From the NCBI RefSeq assembly GCF_000271845.1, contig NZ_JH719395.1:594025-658024 (forward strand): a stretch of DNA of 64,000 bases, in the 5' to 3' direction. Source of the stretch: Rhizobium leguminosarum bv. trifolii WSM2297. Its GTDB lineage: Bacteria; Pseudomonadota; Alphaproteobacteria; Rhizobiales; Rhizobiaceae. A program made the position numbers and the translations under genes. This document shows positions 44,128 through 54,482 of this stretch, in pieces. Each line of letters opens with the position of its first letter. Position 1 is the stretch's first letter. Below the pieces are notes generated by a model. That model worked only from the letters and a program-made list of their open reading frames with translations, ran no database searches and was not told where the DNA came from.

Positions 44128-44302
44128 TCATGACGACATGCATAAAAACAAAGAGCTAAAGCGTGCTGCATGAATCAGCGTCGATGCGGTGCGCTTTAGA
44201 GCAATTCCAGCAAAAGTGTGCAGCGGTTTTGCGTCCGGAAGTGCGTTAAAACAAAGAGATAGAGCATTTTCGCGATTCGAAGAAAAACGAAAATGTTCTA
44301 GT
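44128..44302. repeat. RIME-like intergenic repeat, long copy
   Basis: The stretch has CGACATGCATAAAAACAAAG, AGCTAAAGCGTGCTGCATG, then GCGCTTTAGAGCAATTCC, AAAAGTGTGCAGCGGTTTTG and an AACATTTTCG-type palindrome. The modules match those at 5404 and 60517. It is the longest copy in this window. Confidence 0.7.
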
Positions 44303-44397
44303 GGGCTTCTTGTATCGCGGTATTTCGCCAGGGGACAAGACGATAAACCGGCCGGAAGCAGTTCTTCGGCCGGTTCGATGGGGACAATGCCTTAGGT

Positions 44398-44730
44398 TCA
44401 GATCGAGAAGCTGGTGCCGCAGCCGCAGCTTGCCACTGCGTTCGGGTTCTTAATCTGGAAGGATTGACCAAGCAGATTGTCGACGAAATCGATCTCCGAA
44501 CCCGCCATGTAGACGAGCGAAAGGCTGTCGATCAGCACCTTGGCATTGTTCTTTTCGACGATGATGTCGTCGTCGCCAGCGCTGTCGGCAAGATCGAACT
44601 TGTAGGAAAAGCCCGAACAGCCGCCGCCTTCGACGGAGACGCGCAACGCGCTCTTGCCGGCCTCGGCGCCGACGATCGCAGCGATACGCTTTGCTGCGGC
44701 ATCTGAAAGGGTTACACTCGTATCCGTCAT
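44398..44730 (-). CDS. erpA: A-type iron-sulfur carrier (HesB/IscA/ErpA family)
   Basis: The 110-residue protein has the three conserved cysteines of A-type carriers (GGGCSGF and SCGCGTSF). It carries or assembles [Fe-S] clusters for transfer to target enzymes. The start at 44730 is set by AGGAGG 7 bases upstream. The symbol could equally be iscA. It stands alone, divergent from dgt. Confidence 0.85.
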   Translation of the reverse strand: MTDTSVTLSDAAAKRIAAIVGAEAGKSALRVSVEGGGCSGFSYKFDLADSAGDDDIIVEKNNAKVLIDSLSLVYMAGSEIDFVDNLLGQSFQIKNPNAVASCGCGTSFSI

Positions 44731-44952
44731 GTTTCCTCCTGCCGGGGTCAAGATCCGGAGAGAATGGGTTTTTGCACTTGAATGTTCAAATGCCTGATAT
44801 CAAACAAACTTATCATGATCCTCGAAAAAAGGCCATGATGCGCCGAGGTGGTTGAGAAAGCGCCTCTTTGCCGTTTCTTCGGGCTATAGGTATGAAGAGC
44901 GCAAAGCGGCGTCAATGGGCAGATGCGGCAACATGCAGGATGACGGTGACGA

Positions 44953-46170
44953 ATGACGATCGACAGGCGTGCTTTAGGTTTCGGCAGCAGCGAAAGGGCG
45001 GTCTATGCGGCAGACCCCTGGACGAGCCGCGGGCGGCTCTATCAGGAGGATGAGAGCCCGACGCGCTCCGATTTCCAGCGCGATCGCGACCGCATCGTCC
45101 ACACCACCGCCTTTCGCCGGCTCAAGCACAAGACCCAGGTCTTCATCGCCCAGGACGGCGATCACTACCGCACCCGGCTGACGCACACGATCGAGGTGGC
45201 GCAGATCGCCCGCGCACTCGCCCGCGCCCTGAAGCTCGACGAGGATCTGGCCGAGGGCGTGGCGTTGGTGCATGATTTCGGCCACACGCCGTTCGGTCAT
45301 ACCGGCGAGGACGCGCTGCACGAGGTGCTGCTGCCCTATGGCGGCTTCGACCACAATGCCCAATCGCTGCGCATCGTGACCAAGCTGGAGCGGCGTTATG
45401 CCGAATTCGACGGCATCAACTTGACATGGGAAAGCCTCGAAGGTCTGGTCAAGCACAATGGTCCGCTGCTGACGCCGGATGGTGTGGGCACGCGCGGCCC
45501 CGTGCCGCAGCCGATCCTCGATTATTGCGAACTGCACGATCTCGAGCTTGCAACCTATGCCAGCCTCGAGGCGCAGGTGGCGGCGATCGCCGACGACATC
45601 GCCTATAACACCCACGATATCGACGACGGGCTGCGCTCCGGCTACCTGACGTTCGACATGCTGGAGGAAATCCCGTTCCTTGCCGGGCTGATGGCCGAGG
45701 TGAGGGCGCGATACCCGCATCTGGAGCCGAGCCGCTTCACCCATGAGATCATGCGGCGGCAGATCACTCGTATGGTCGAAGACGTGATCGACGTCGCGCA
45801 GGAGCGCCTTTTGCTGCTGCGCCCCGAGAGCGCCGCCGACATCCGCGCTGCCGACGGGGTCATCGCCACCTTCTCCGAGGCGATGGCCGAGACCGACAGA
45901 CAGATCAAGGCGATGCTGTTCAAACGCATCTACCGCAATCCCGATATCATGCGCATCCGCGCCGGGGCTGCCCAGATCGTCACCGATCTCTTTTCCGCCT
46001 ACATGGCCAATCCCAAGGAGATGCAGAGCCACTACTGGGTCGATCATATCGCCGGCCTCGCCGATGCGCCGAAGGCCCGTCATGTCGGCGATTACCTCGC
46101 CGGCATGACCGACACCTATGCGATCAGCGCCCACAGGCGATTGTTTGACCACACTCCGGATTTGCGATAG
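44953..46170 (+). CDS. dgt: dGTPase-like HD-domain protein
   Basis: The 405-residue protein has the HD-domain pattern for dNTP triphosphohydrolases: [10 protein letters not shown] near the start, then [40 protein letters not shown] with the paired His-Asp metal ligands, and [14 protein letters not shown]. It would hydrolyse dGTP or other dNTPs to nucleoside and triphosphate. It is followed by argS 65 bases downstream, in the order usual for alphaproteobacteria. Confidence 0.93.
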   Translation: MTIDRRALGFGSSERAVYAADPWTSRGRLYQEDESPTRSDFQRDRDRIVHTTAFRRLKHKTQVFIAQDGDHYRTRLTHTIEVAQIARALARALKLDEDLAEGVALVHDFGHTPFGHTGEDALHEVLLPYGGFDHNAQSLRIVTKLERRYAEFDGINLTWESLEGLVKHNGPLLTPDGVGTRGPVPQPILDYCELHDLELATYASLEAQVAAIADDIAYNTHDIDDGLRSGYLTFDMLEEIPFLAGLMAEVRARYPHLEPSRFTHEIMRRQITRMVEDVIDVAQERLLLLRPESAADIRAADGVIATFSEAMAETDRQIKAMLFKRIYRNPDIMRIRAGAAQIVTDLFSAYMANPKEMQSHYWVDHIAGLADAPKARHVGDYLAGMTDTYAISAHRRLFDHTPDLR

Positions 46171-46235
46171 GCAGCGGTCGCCCCGCCAAGGGCTCGATTT
46201 GAGCCTTTGGCACAGCCTATGCATGGAAGAGTGCT

Positions 46236-47993
46236 ATGAACCTTTTTACCGACTTCGAAGCCAGGATCAAAACCGCCCTTGAACAGATCGATCTGGTCAG
46301 GGAAAAGCGATCCGAGCTCGATTTCGGCCGCATTGCCGTCGAGCCGCCGCGTGACGCGAGCCATGGCGACGTCGCAACCAATGCCGCGATGGTGCTGGCA
46401 AAGCCGCTCGGAACCAATCCCCGCGCGCTGGCCGACATCATCATCGCCAAGCTCAGGGAGGATGCCGACGTCGCCGATGTTTCGGTCGCCGGTCCCGGTT
46501 TCATCAATATCCGTCTCTCTGTTGGCTACTGGCAGCGTCTGCTCGCCGCGATGATCGGCGCCGGCACCGATTACGGCCGCTCGACGCTGGGTGAGGGCCG
46601 GAAGGTCAACGTCGAATATGTCTCGGCCAATCCGACCGGGCCGATGCATGTCGGCCACTGCCGCGGCGCCGTCGTCGGCGACGCGCTCGCCAACCTGCTC
46701 GCCTTTGCCGGCTACGGCGTCGAGAAGGAATATTATATCAACGATGCCGGCTCGCAGATCGACGTGCTCGCCCGTTCCGTCTTCCTGCGCTATCGCGAAG
46801 CGCTCGGCGAAAGGATCGGCGAAATTCCCTCGGGTCTCTATCCGGGCGACTATCTCGTGCCGGTCGGCCAGTCGCTTGCTGCCGACTATGGCGTGCGGCT
46901 GCACAACATGCCGGAAGACCAATGGATGCCGATCGTCAAGGACCGCACCATCGATGCGATGATGGTGATGATCCGCGAAGACCTGGCGGCGCTCAACGTC
47001 CATCACGATATCTTCTTCTCCGAGCGCACCCTGCATGCCAATGGCGCGGCCTCGATCCGCACGGCGATCAACGACCTGACCTTCAAGGGCTATGTCTATA
47101 AGGGCACCTTGCCGCCGCCGAAGGGCCAGTTGCCTGAGGACTGGGAAGACCGCGAACAGACCTTGTTCCGCTCGACCGAAGTCGGTGATGATATGGACCG
47201 GCCGCTGATCAAGTCGGACGGCTCCTACACCTACTTCGCCGCCGACGTCGCCTATTTCAAGAACAAGTTCGATCGCGGTTTCGACGAGATGATCTATGTG
47301 CTCGGCGCCGACCATGGCGGCTACGTCAAGCGCCTGGAGGCGGTTGCACGCGGCGTTTCGGATGGTAAGGCGAAGCTGACGGTGCTGCTCTGCCAGCTCG
47401 TCAAGCTCTATCGCAACGGCGAGCCGGTGAAGATGTCGAAACGCTCGGGCGATTTCGTCACGCTTCGGGAGGTCGTCGAGGAAGTCGGCCGTGATTCGGT
47501 CCGTTTCATGATGCTTTACCGTAAGAATTCCGAGCCGCTCGACTTCGATTTCGCCAAAGTGACGGAACAGTCGAAAGATAATCCGGTTTTTTACGTGCAG
47601 TATGCGCATGCCCGCTGCATGTCGGTCTTTCGGCAGGCGAGGGAAGCTTTCGGCGACCTCGATGTTTCGCCCGGGGAACTCGCGCAAACCGTTGCAGGCA
47701 TTGGCGATCCGGCCGAATTGCAGCTCGTCGCCAAGCTCGCCGAATTCCCGCGAATCGTCGAGGCGGCGGCCCAGTCGCAGGAGCCGCATCGCGTCGCTTT
47801 TTACCTCTACGACCTCGCAAGTTCGTTCCATGCGCACTGGAACAAAGGTAAAGATCAGCCGGAATTACGATTTGTTAATGATAAAAACCGAGAATCAAGT
47901 ATTGCCAGACTTGGGCTGGTGTACGCCGTCGCGTCGGTTTTGAAGTCGGGACTTGCCATTACAGGCACTGCCGCACCGGACGAAATGCGATAA
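46236..47993 (+). CDS. argS: Arginyl-tRNA synthetase
   Basis: The 585-residue class I synthetase charges tRNA-Arg. The HIGH-type motif is in [19 protein letters not shown] at about 124-142, and [12 protein letters not shown] near 396 is the second signature. The C-terminal anticodon-binding domain ends in the typical DALBR fold ([18 protein letters not shown]). It follows dgt, and the SPOR gene starts 61 bases after its stop. Confidence 0.96.
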   Translation: MNLFTDFEARIKTALEQIDLVREKRSELDFGRIAVEPPRDASHGDVATNAAMVLAKPLGTNPRALADIIIAKLREDADVADVSVAGPGFINIRLSVGYWQRLLAAMIGAGTDYGRSTLGEGRKVNVEYVSANPTGPMHVGHCRGAVVGDALANLLAFAGYGVEKEYYINDAGSQIDVLARSVFLRYREALGERIGEIPSGLYPGDYLVPVGQSLAADYGVRLHNMPEDQWMPIVKDRTIDAMMVMIREDLAALNVHHDIFFSERTLHANGAASIRTAINDLTFKGYVYKGTLPPPKGQLPEDWEDREQTLFRSTEVGDDMDRPLIKSDGSYTYFAADVAYFKNKFDRGFDEMIYVLGADHGGYVKRLEAVARGVSDGKAKLTVLLCQLVKLYRNGEPVKMSKRSGDFVTLREVVEEVGRDSVRFMMLYRKNSEPLDFDFAKVTEQSKDNPVFYVQYAHARCMSVFRQAREAFGDLDVSPGELAQTVAGIGDPAELQLVAKLAEFPRIVEAAAQSQEPHRVAFYLYDLASSFHAHWNKGKDQPELRFVNDKNRESSIARLGLVYAVASVLKSGLAITGTAAPDEMR

Positions 47994-48054
47994 CGTCACC
48001 ATTTACCCACAATGCGCTGGCATCTCAGAGTTGGCGTTTGCGAGTGGGATAGGC

Positions 48055-51000
48055 ATGGCTGATAAACAACTTGCGTATGATACGCGCGGAAAAGACGATC
48101 TGTTTGCCGACGATGATCCGTTGGCCGAACTTGCCCGTATCGTCGGTTTCGAGCCGCGCGTTGCAGCAAATACGGTAACCGAAACACGGCACGAGCCCGC
48201 CCTCGATCTCGAGGACGAGCTTGGGCGCGAGTTCGACCGTTACGATTCGCCCCGCCCGCTCGCCGAGCTCGACCGCCCCGCCGAGCCGATCTCCGATGAC
48301 GACACGCCTGAAGATTACATCGAGCCGGTTCTCGATGCGTCTCCGACCGTCGAGAGGGCCGAAGTGCCCGAACCGGTTTCCGTCGCCTCCGTCGAGGTCG
48401 AGGAAGAAGCTGCGCCGGCCGCAGGCAACTGGGATGCGCCCGCCGACGACGAGGCGGCTTGGCCGCAGCAGCTTTCCGTCGAGCCCGCTTCCGCGGCGCC
48501 GGTGCAATCGGCCTTCGGCGGTGCCCGTGATCTGATCGAGGAGCTTGAGCTGTCGATCGGTTCTGCTCCAGTCTCCTCGCTGCCACAGCCCGCCAAGGCG
48601 CCGCAATGGTCGGCCGCCAGCATCAGGTTGCCGCTTGCCAATTTCCACGCCGCCAAACGCGAGGAAGCCGTTGTTCCGCCGGAGCCTGTGCCCGAACCGG
48701 TCGCAGCAGCGCCGGCGGCTGAAGCGCCATTTGCCGATCTTGTCGCGGCCGAGCCGCAGCCGGTGGTCGAGCAGTCCGCCCCCGTCGAGCAAGTGGCCCC
48801 GGTCGTCACCGTCGAGCCATCGGAGGAATTCGAATCCGCATCTCCGTCGCTTGGCTTCCCCGCCGAGCTCGATCGCCATGACGAGGTGATCGCCTCGGAA
48901 GAGATTGCCGAGGCCGAAGACTTCGTCGAAATCGAAGACGAACTCGAAGATTTCAGGTCCGACGCCGGTTTCGACCTCATCGCGGCCGCCGTTGAAGGCG
49001 AGATCCAGGCCGATGCGGCGCTGACCGAGGTCGTGCCTGAAGTTCCGCACACTGCCGGCACGTTCGATCTGGACGATCTGCTTGCCGACGTCTCGCGTTA
49101 TCCGGTGCCGCAACGGCCCAATCCGGCGCCGGTTTCACCGCAGGCCGCATCGATCGAGGCCGCTGCCGTTGCTGCCGCCCCAATTGCCGTCGCCCCTGTG
49201 GCCGCCGCATTTGCCCAGCCGCAAGTGATCGCGCCGGCACCGCTCGGCTCCGTTCTGCCTGCTTCGGCCGAGCCGGCGCCGGTCTATGCCGCCGAAGCCA
49301 CAAGCCCGGTTGCGCCGCAGCCCGCCGAGGTCATCGCACCCCAGCCGGCCGCCATGGCATATTCGCGAGCGCCGCAGCCTGTGCCGGAAGCCGACGACCC
49401 CTTCGCCGGCCATGATTTCGAGCTGGATCTTGCCGGCATCGAGCTGGAACTCGCCGATCTCGATTTCTCCGAGTCCGCGCTGGCGCCGGCTGAGCCCGCG
49501 CCGCAGCCGGAGCCGCCGGTCCGTGCCCCTCAGCCGGTCGCTGCAGTCTCTCCTCCGCCCGCCGCCGGTTTTTCGCCTGAGCCGCAAAATCCGACTTTCC
49601 AGCAGCCGGCTTCTGCCGCTGCACGGCCTGCTCCGGCCTTCGTTGAGCCCCAGGCTCCAACTCCGGCTCCGGCCTTCAATTGGGGGCCTGCCGCCGAATC
49701 GACCGAAGATCTGCCGTTTGATCCGGCGATGATCTCCGATCCGGAGGATCGTCCCGAGACGGTCGACGACATGCACGTGCCGACGCTGCCGCCGGTCGAG
49801 CAGCCCGCACCGGTCGCGAAAACACAGGATTTCGATTTCGATCTCGACGCCGAGATCGCCAGCTTCTTTGAACCGGCCAAGCCGCGGGAAACCCCGGCGC
49901 CGGTTCGCGATACCGCTGCCGCCGCGGCAAAGCCGGTCAAGCCGACCATCGCCGACGGCCTCGACGATTTCGAACGGGCGCTGGAAGAAGATTTCCGCCG
50001 CAGCGTGCGCGAGCCGGTCGAGCGCCGCGAGACCTCCGAGGTCCGCATCGAATCGGCAAGCCAGGCGGCCGATTTCAGCCGCGCCCGGTCGATGCGCCGG
50101 CTGCTGGCCGGAGCCGTCGTGCTCGTGGTCTTCGCCGGCGTCGGTTACGGTGTCTATTCCTCCGTCTGGAACGGCGAGGGGCTCGGCATTGTTGCGTCCG
50201 GCGAGCCGCGCGTGATCGCTGCCGACAAGGAGCCGGTCAAGGTCGTTCCGGAAAATCCCGGCGGCAAAACCGTGCCGAACCAGGACAAGGCCGTCTACGA
50301 TCGTGTGGCCGGCTCTGCCGAGGAGCCGAAGCAGAAGGCGCTGGTTTCTTCCGACGAGGCGCCGGTCGATGTTGTCCAGCGCACGCTGACACCGGAAGCG
50401 CTGCCTGAGGACGACGAGAACGCCAATAACGGCGATCAGGTCACGCCGACCGCAGTCGGTGAGACGGAAGACCCGCGTCTGCTGCCGAACGAGAGCAGCG
50501 CCGACAACGCCGCCGCCAGCGATGCCGATAAGACGCCATCGGTTTCGCCGCGCAAGGTGCGCACGATGATCGTCAAGCCTGACGGCACGCTGGTCGCCCG
50601 CGAGGAACCGGCGCCTGTCGACCAGCCGGCTGCCCCGGTGACATCGTCTGCCCCGGCGACGCAGTCTGCACAGGCCACTCAGCCGGTGCCGGCCTTGACC
50701 GCCCCGTCCGCACAATCGGCTTCGCCGGTGCCGCCTGTGGGTGGAACGGCCGCAAGCTTCCCGGCGAGCGCCGAGGTTGCCTCGGCCGATGCCCGCTCCG
50801 CAGCGCCTGCCGAAACTGCGCCGGCAAAGCCGCCGCTTGCAGCCGATGCGCAGGCCGCAAATCCCGCCCCCGTCGATGCGCCGGTGCGCCCGGTCAAGAC
50901 CACGGCGGTCGGCGATACGGCTCCGGTTCCGATCGCGCGCCCGGCCGACCAGCCCGTCAACGTTGTCGGCACGGTGACCGAAAAGGGCAACGTTCGCGCT

Positions 51001-51339
51001 CCCGCACAGCAGCCGAAGCCTGCCCAGCAGCCGAAGACGACGGAGGTTGCTGCTGCAGCACCGGCGACCGCCCAGCCGCAGCAGGTCGCCTCCGCCGGCG
51101 GCTACGGCATCCAGATCGCCTCGCTGCCGTCGCAGGACGAGGCGAACAAATCCTATGCCAACCTGTCGAAGAAATTCGCCGGTGTGCTTGGTGGCCGCGC
51201 TCATGAAATCCGCAGGGCCGATATTGCCGGCAAGGGCACCTTCTACCGTGTCCGTATTCCGGCCGGTTCCAAGGACGAGGCCGCAGCGCTCTGCGAACAG
51301 TATCGCGCGGCGGGCGGAAGCTGCCTGATCTCCAAGTAA
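48055..51339 (+). CDS. Large SPOR-domain membrane protein
   Basis: The 1094-residue protein has a long cytoplasmic N-terminal part (about 675 residues) rich in Ala, Pro, Glu and Val with no recognised domain. A single membrane helix is near residue 685 (LLAGAVVLVVFAGVGYGVYS). After a Pro/Ala-rich periplasmic linker, a C-terminal SPOR domain (YGIQIASLPSQDEANKSY; FYRVRIPAGSKDEAAALCEQ) is expected to bind septal peptidoglycan lacking peptide stems. It probably acts in cell division. GGGAT precedes the ATG; the open frame extends into argS. It lies between argS and nagZ, with a strong terminator after it. Confidence 0.88.
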   Translation: MADKQLAYDTRGKDDLFADDDPLAELARIVGFEPRVAANTVTETRHEPALDLEDELGREFDRYDSPRPLAELDRPAEPISDDDTPEDYIEPVLDASPTVERAEVPEPVSVASVEVEEEAAPAAGNWDAPADDEAAWPQQLSVEPASAAPVQSAFGGARDLIEELELSIGSAPVSSLPQPAKAPQWSAASIRLPLANFHAAKREEAVVPPEPVPEPVAAAPAAEAPFADLVAAEPQPVVEQSAPVEQVAPVVTVEPSEEFESASPSLGFPAELDRHDEVIASEEIAEAEDFVEIEDELEDFRSDAGFDLIAAAVEGEIQADAALTEVVPEVPHTAGTFDLDDLLADVSRYPVPQRPNPAPVSPQAASIEAAAVAAAPIAVAPVAAAFAQPQVIAPAPLGSVLPASAEPAPVYAAEATSPVAPQPAEVIAPQPAAMAYSRAPQPVPEADDPFAGHDFELDLAGIELELADLDFSESALAPAEPAPQPEPPVRAPQPVAAVSPPPAAGFSPEPQNPTFQQPASAAARPAPAFVEPQAPTPAPAFNWGPAAESTEDLPFDPAMISDPEDRPETVDDMHVPTLPPVEQPAPVAKTQDFDFDLDAEIASFFEPAKPRETPAPVRDTAAAAAKPVKPTIADGLDDFERALEEDFRRSVREPVERRETSEVRIESASQAADFSRARSMRRLLAGAVVLVVFAGVGYGVYSSVWNGEGLGIVASGEPRVIAADKEPVKVVPENPGGKTVPNQDKAVYDRVAGSAEEPKQKALVSSDEAPVDVVQRTLTPEALPEDDENANNGDQVTPTAVGETEDPRLLPNESSADNAAASDADKTPSVSPRKVRTMIVKPDGTLVAREEPAPVDQPAAPVTSSAPATQSAQATQPVPALTAPSAQSASPVPPVGGTAASFPASAEVASADARSAAPAETAPAKPPLAADAQAANPAPVDAPVRPVKTTAVGDTAPVPIARPADQPVNVVGTVTEKGNVRAPAQQPKPAQQPKTTEVAAAAPATAQPQQVASAGGYGIQIASLPSQDEANKSYANLSKKFAGVLGGRAHEIRRADIAGKGTFYRVRIPAGSKDEAAALCEQYRAAGGSCLISK

Positions 51340-51362
51340 CATTGGGGTTTCAATGAAATAAC

Positions 51363-51399
51363 AAGAGCGGCGGGCCGGATCGGTCCGCCGCTCTTTTTT
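51363..51399 (+). terminator. Intrinsic terminator after the SPOR gene
   Basis: AAGAGCGGCGG pairs with CCGCCGCTCTT across a GC-rich loop, followed by T residues. Confidence 0.9.
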
Positions 51400-51454
51400 G
51401 TGCATCGCGCCTGTGCTTGCTCGCATTTGGCCGGGCGCCGTCTATGATTCTGAT

Positions 51455-52468
51455 ATGACCGAATCAAAAGCGATGATCCTTGGCTGCAGCGGCCTTGCCC
51501 TCACATCCGAAGAGAAAGCCTTCTACCGGGGTGAACGGCCCTGGGGCTTCATCCTCTTCGGGCGCAACATCTCCGAAGCAGGGCAGATTGCCGACCTTGT
51601 CGCCGAATTGCGCGACAGCGTCGGCTGGCATGCGCCGGTGCTGATCGACCAGGAGGGCGGCCGCGTCCAGCGCATCCGTGCGCCGGTTTTCTCACGTTAT
51701 CCCTCAGGTCAGGCGCTCGGCGACCTTTATCGCCGCGACCCGGCGCTCGGTCTGCGCGCCGCCTGGGCAATGTCGCGGCTGCACGCCTTCGATCTTTCGA
51801 GCCTCGGCATCGATGTCGATTGTCTGCCGGTGCTCGATGTGCCGGTCGAGGGCAGCAGCAGCGTCATCGGCGACCGCGCCTATGGTGGTGATCCCCAAAC
51901 CGTCATCGCCATGGGCCGGGCGGCTGCCGAAGGGCTGAAGGCCGGCGGCCTGCTGCCGGTGATGAAACATATGCCCGGACACGGCCGCGGCTTTGCGGAC
52001 TCACATCTGGAACTGCCTGTCGTCACCGTTTCGCGCGACGAGTTGGAAGCTCATGATTTCCCGCCCTTCATCGCGATGAAGGACGAACTGATGGCGATGA
52101 CCTGCCACGTCGTCTTCACATCAATCGACCCGGACAATCCGGCGACGACCTCGCGCAAGGTGATCGACGGCGTCATCCGCAAGCATATCGGCTTTACCGG
52201 TCTGCTGCTCTCCGACGACAGTTCGATGAACGCTCTTTCCGGCACGATCGGCGAACGTGCGGCGAATATCATTGCAGGCGGATGCGATATCGTGCTGCAT
52301 TGCAATGGCCATATGGACGAGATGATGGATGTCGTGGCAAATGTTCCACCGCTCGCCGGTCAATCGCTTGCCCGCGCAAAGGCGGTGGAAGCAGGTTTTG
52401 CCGCGCCGGATGCCGCCGATGAGGCGGAATTGCGGGCGGAATTCGAGGCTATGTTTGCGATCGTGTGA
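51455..52468 (+). CDS. nagZ: Beta-N-acetylhexosaminidase (NagZ)
   Basis: The 337-residue family GH3 enzyme removes N-acetylglucosamine from peptidoglycan fragments in the cytoplasm. The signature KHMPGHGRGFADSH is present with the catalytic His, and DDSSMNAL has the nucleophile Asp. LIDQEGGRVQRI is near residue 75. The ATG at 51455 has no clear ribosome binding site. It precedes scpA, which starts 16 bases after its stop, in a conserved order. Confidence 0.93.
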   Translation: MTESKAMILGCSGLALTSEEKAFYRGERPWGFILFGRNISEAGQIADLVAELRDSVGWHAPVLIDQEGGRVQRIRAPVFSRYPSGQALGDLYRRDPALGLRAAWAMSRLHAFDLSSLGIDVDCLPVLDVPVEGSSSVIGDRAYGGDPQTVIAMGRAAAEGLKAGGLLPVMKHMPGHGRGFADSHLELPVVTVSRDELEAHDFPPFIAMKDELMAMTCHVVFTSIDPDNPATTSRKVIDGVIRKHIGFTGLLLSDDSSMNALSGTIGERAANIIAGGCDIVLHCNGHMDEMMDVVANVPPLAGQSLARAKAVEAGFAAPDAADEAELRAEFEAMFAIV

Positions 52469-52483
52469 TCGCAGAGGAGCAGG

Positions 52484-53344
52484 GTGGTGAGCACGGTCAA
52501 GGGCACGGAGCGTCCGCAGGCGGCAACGCCGATGGACAAGTTGTGGCAGGAGAACGGTGCCGAGCGCGCCAGCCACGAACCGGCGCTGGTCATCGACGTT
52601 GCCGGCTTCGAAGGCCCGCTCGATCTGTTGCTCTATCTCGCCCGAAACCAGAAGGTCGACCTGTCGCGCATTTCGGTGCTGGCGCTCGCCGAGCAATATC
52701 TGCAGTTCGTCGAAAGCGCCCGGCGCATCCGCATCGAGCTTGCCGCCGATTACCTCGTCATGGCGGCGTGGCTTGCCTATCTCAAGTCGCGGCTGCTGAT
52801 ACCCCAGCAGATCAAGGATGATGGTCCTTCCGGCGAGGAACTGGCAGCAACGCTCGCCTTCCGGCTGAAACGCCTGGAAGCCATGCGACAGGCCGCAGAA
52901 GGCCTCGTCAACCGCAACCGCCTCGGCCGCGACATCTTCATGCGCGGCGCGCCCGAGCATATTCCGGACCGGCAGCAATCCGCCTATGCCGCCAGCCTCT
53001 ACGATCTTTTGACCGCCTATGCGGCGCTGCGCCAGCGCAATGCCGTTACCCAGGTGACGATCGAGAGGCGCAACGTCTGGTCGCTGACCGATGCCCGCGA
53101 ACTGCTGACCCAGATGATCGGCGAGATCGGCGACTGGACGGCGATGGAGCATTATCTGCTGCGTTATCTCGCAGGGCCCGAGGAACGCGTCACGGCGATC
53201 GCCAGCGCCTTTGCCGCGTCGCTGGAACTGGTACGCGAGGGCAAGCTGGAAATCCGCCAAGACGGCGCCTTCCAGCCGATATACATGCGCCGCGGTCCCA
53301 AACACGCCACGCTGCAGGTGGTGGAGCAGGAGCAGCCGGCTTGA
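52484..53344 (+). CDS. scpA: Segregation and condensation protein A
   Basis: The 286-residue kleisin subunit of the SMC-ScpAB condensin has the N-terminal motif FEGPLDLLLYLARNQKVDLS and the winged-helix C-terminal end. The start is the first GTG at 52484 with GAGGAG just upstream; a second GTG follows at 52487. Its stop overlaps the scpB start by the TTGA sequence, giving translational coupling. ScpA bridges the Smc heads; no smc gene is in this window. Confidence 0.94.
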   Translation: MVSTVKGTERPQAATPMDKLWQENGAERASHEPALVIDVAGFEGPLDLLLYLARNQKVDLSRISVLALAEQYLQFVESARRIRIELAADYLVMAAWLAYLKSRLLIPQQIKDDGPSGEELAATLAFRLKRLEAMRQAAEGLVNRNRLGRDIFMRGAPEHIPDRQQSAYAASLYDLLTAYAALRQRNAVTQVTIERRNVWSLTDARELLTQMIGEIGDWTAMEHYLLRYLAGPEERVTAIASAFAASLELVREGKLEIRQDGAFQPIYMRRGPKHATLQVVEQEQPA

Positions 53345-54057
53345 TCGATCCGAAGAGCGACGAGGATTTCGAGGACGATTTCGAAGGCAGGAGCCGCGAC
53401 CTGCAAGCGGAGATCGAGGCCGAGCGCATCGCCGAGGCTCTGGTCTTTGCCTCCTCGCAACCGGTCTCCGAAGGCTTCCTCGCTGAGCGCCTGCCCGAGA
53501 CGACCGATGTGCGCGCCACCATGCTGCGCCTGAAGGCGCAATATGCGCCGCGCGGCGTCAACCTGGTGCAGATCGAGGGCGCCTGGGCCTTCCGCACCGC
53601 CGCCGATCTGTCCTTCGTCATCCGCCGTGATGAGAACGAGGTGAAGAAGCTCTCGCGCGCCGCATTGGAAGTGCTGGCGATCATCGCCTATCACCAGCCG
53701 GTGACGCGCGCCGAGATTGAGGATATCCGCGGCGTCCAGACCTCGCGCGGCACGCTCGACGTGCTGATGGAAGCCGGCTGGGTGCGGTTCCGCGGCCGCC
53801 GGCGCACGCCGGGCCGGCCGGTGACATTGGGCACGACACGCGATTTCCTCGACCATTTCGGTCTCGAAGAGCTGCGTGATCTGCCCGGTCTCGAAGAATT
53901 GAAGGGCGCAGGCTTGCTGTCGGGCCGAATTCCGGCAAACTTCAATATTCCCTCGCCATTGATGAACGACGAATTGACCGAGGACGAGGACCCGATCACC
54001 CAGATGGATCTGGAGGAACTTGGGTTGCTGGCACCGCGCGGTACCTCCGAAGATTGA
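53341..54057 (+). CDS. scpB: Segregation and condensation protein B
   Basis: The 238-residue partner of ScpA has two winged-helix domains; ALEVLAIIAYHQPVTRAEIE and RGVQTSRGTLDVLMEAGWV are typical. The start is TTG at 53341, overlapping the scpA stop. Within the condensin complex it dimerises and binds ScpA. The C-terminal tail is acidic and probably disordered (NDELTEDEDP). Confidence 0.93.
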   Translation: MIDPKSDEDFEDDFEGRSRDLQAEIEAERIAEALVFASSQPVSEGFLAERLPETTDVRATMLRLKAQYAPRGVNLVQIEGAWAFRTAADLSFVIRRDENEVKKLSRAALEVLAIIAYHQPVTRAEIEDIRGVQTSRGTLDVLMEAGWVRFRGRRRTPGRPVTLGTTRDFLDHFGLEELRDLPGLEELKGAGLLSGRIPANFNIPSPLMNDELTEDEDPITQMDLEELGLLAPRGTSED

Positions 54058-54239
54058 AGAGCCGCGTCTTGCTTTTGCCATGCATGGCGAAAACAATGGC
54101 GGCCATCACTTTTCGACCGGTCAATGGCTTGTCACAAAGGGCGATACCGTGACATTAAGCGCAGTTCAATTGGCTTGATGTTGGAAACGGTGTCGGAAAT
54201 CCTTACATCGAGGGAACATCGAAACAGGGAGTTAGGGTA

Positions 54240-54431
54240 ATGGGTTCTTTTAGCATGTGGCACTGGCTGATCGTTCTGGTCATCGTGCTGTTGTTGTTCG
54301 GTCGCGGCAAGATCCCGGAACTGATGGGCGATGTCGCCAAGGGCATCAAAAGCTTCAAGAAGGGCATGACGGACGAAGACGCGCCGGATACGGCGAAGAC
54401 CGTCGATCACAAGGCCGACGAAACGAAGTAA
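54240..54431 (+). CDS. tatA: Sec-independent translocase protein TatA
   Basis: The 63-residue protein has an N-terminal membrane helix ([20 protein letters not shown]) followed by an amphipathic helix ([17 protein letters not shown]) and an acidic tail, the classic TatA layout. It forms the variable-size pore for folded twin-arginine proteins, such as the DctP-like protein in this window. tatB follows 51 bases downstream. Confidence 0.95.
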
Positions 54432-54482
54432 CCAAGTGCGGGAAAAAGCGCCGCCCCCGCGCTTCCCGTCCAGGAGCCTTGC

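Noticed and set aside
46116..47837. 573-codon minus-strand frame opposite argS
   Set aside because: Antisense to argS and rich in Arg, Ala and Gly; no domain.
49135..51426. 763-codon minus-strand frame opposite the SPOR gene
   Set aside because: Low-complexity mirror of the Ala/Pro-rich SPOR coding sequence, composed of Arg, Gly and Leu, with no folded domain.
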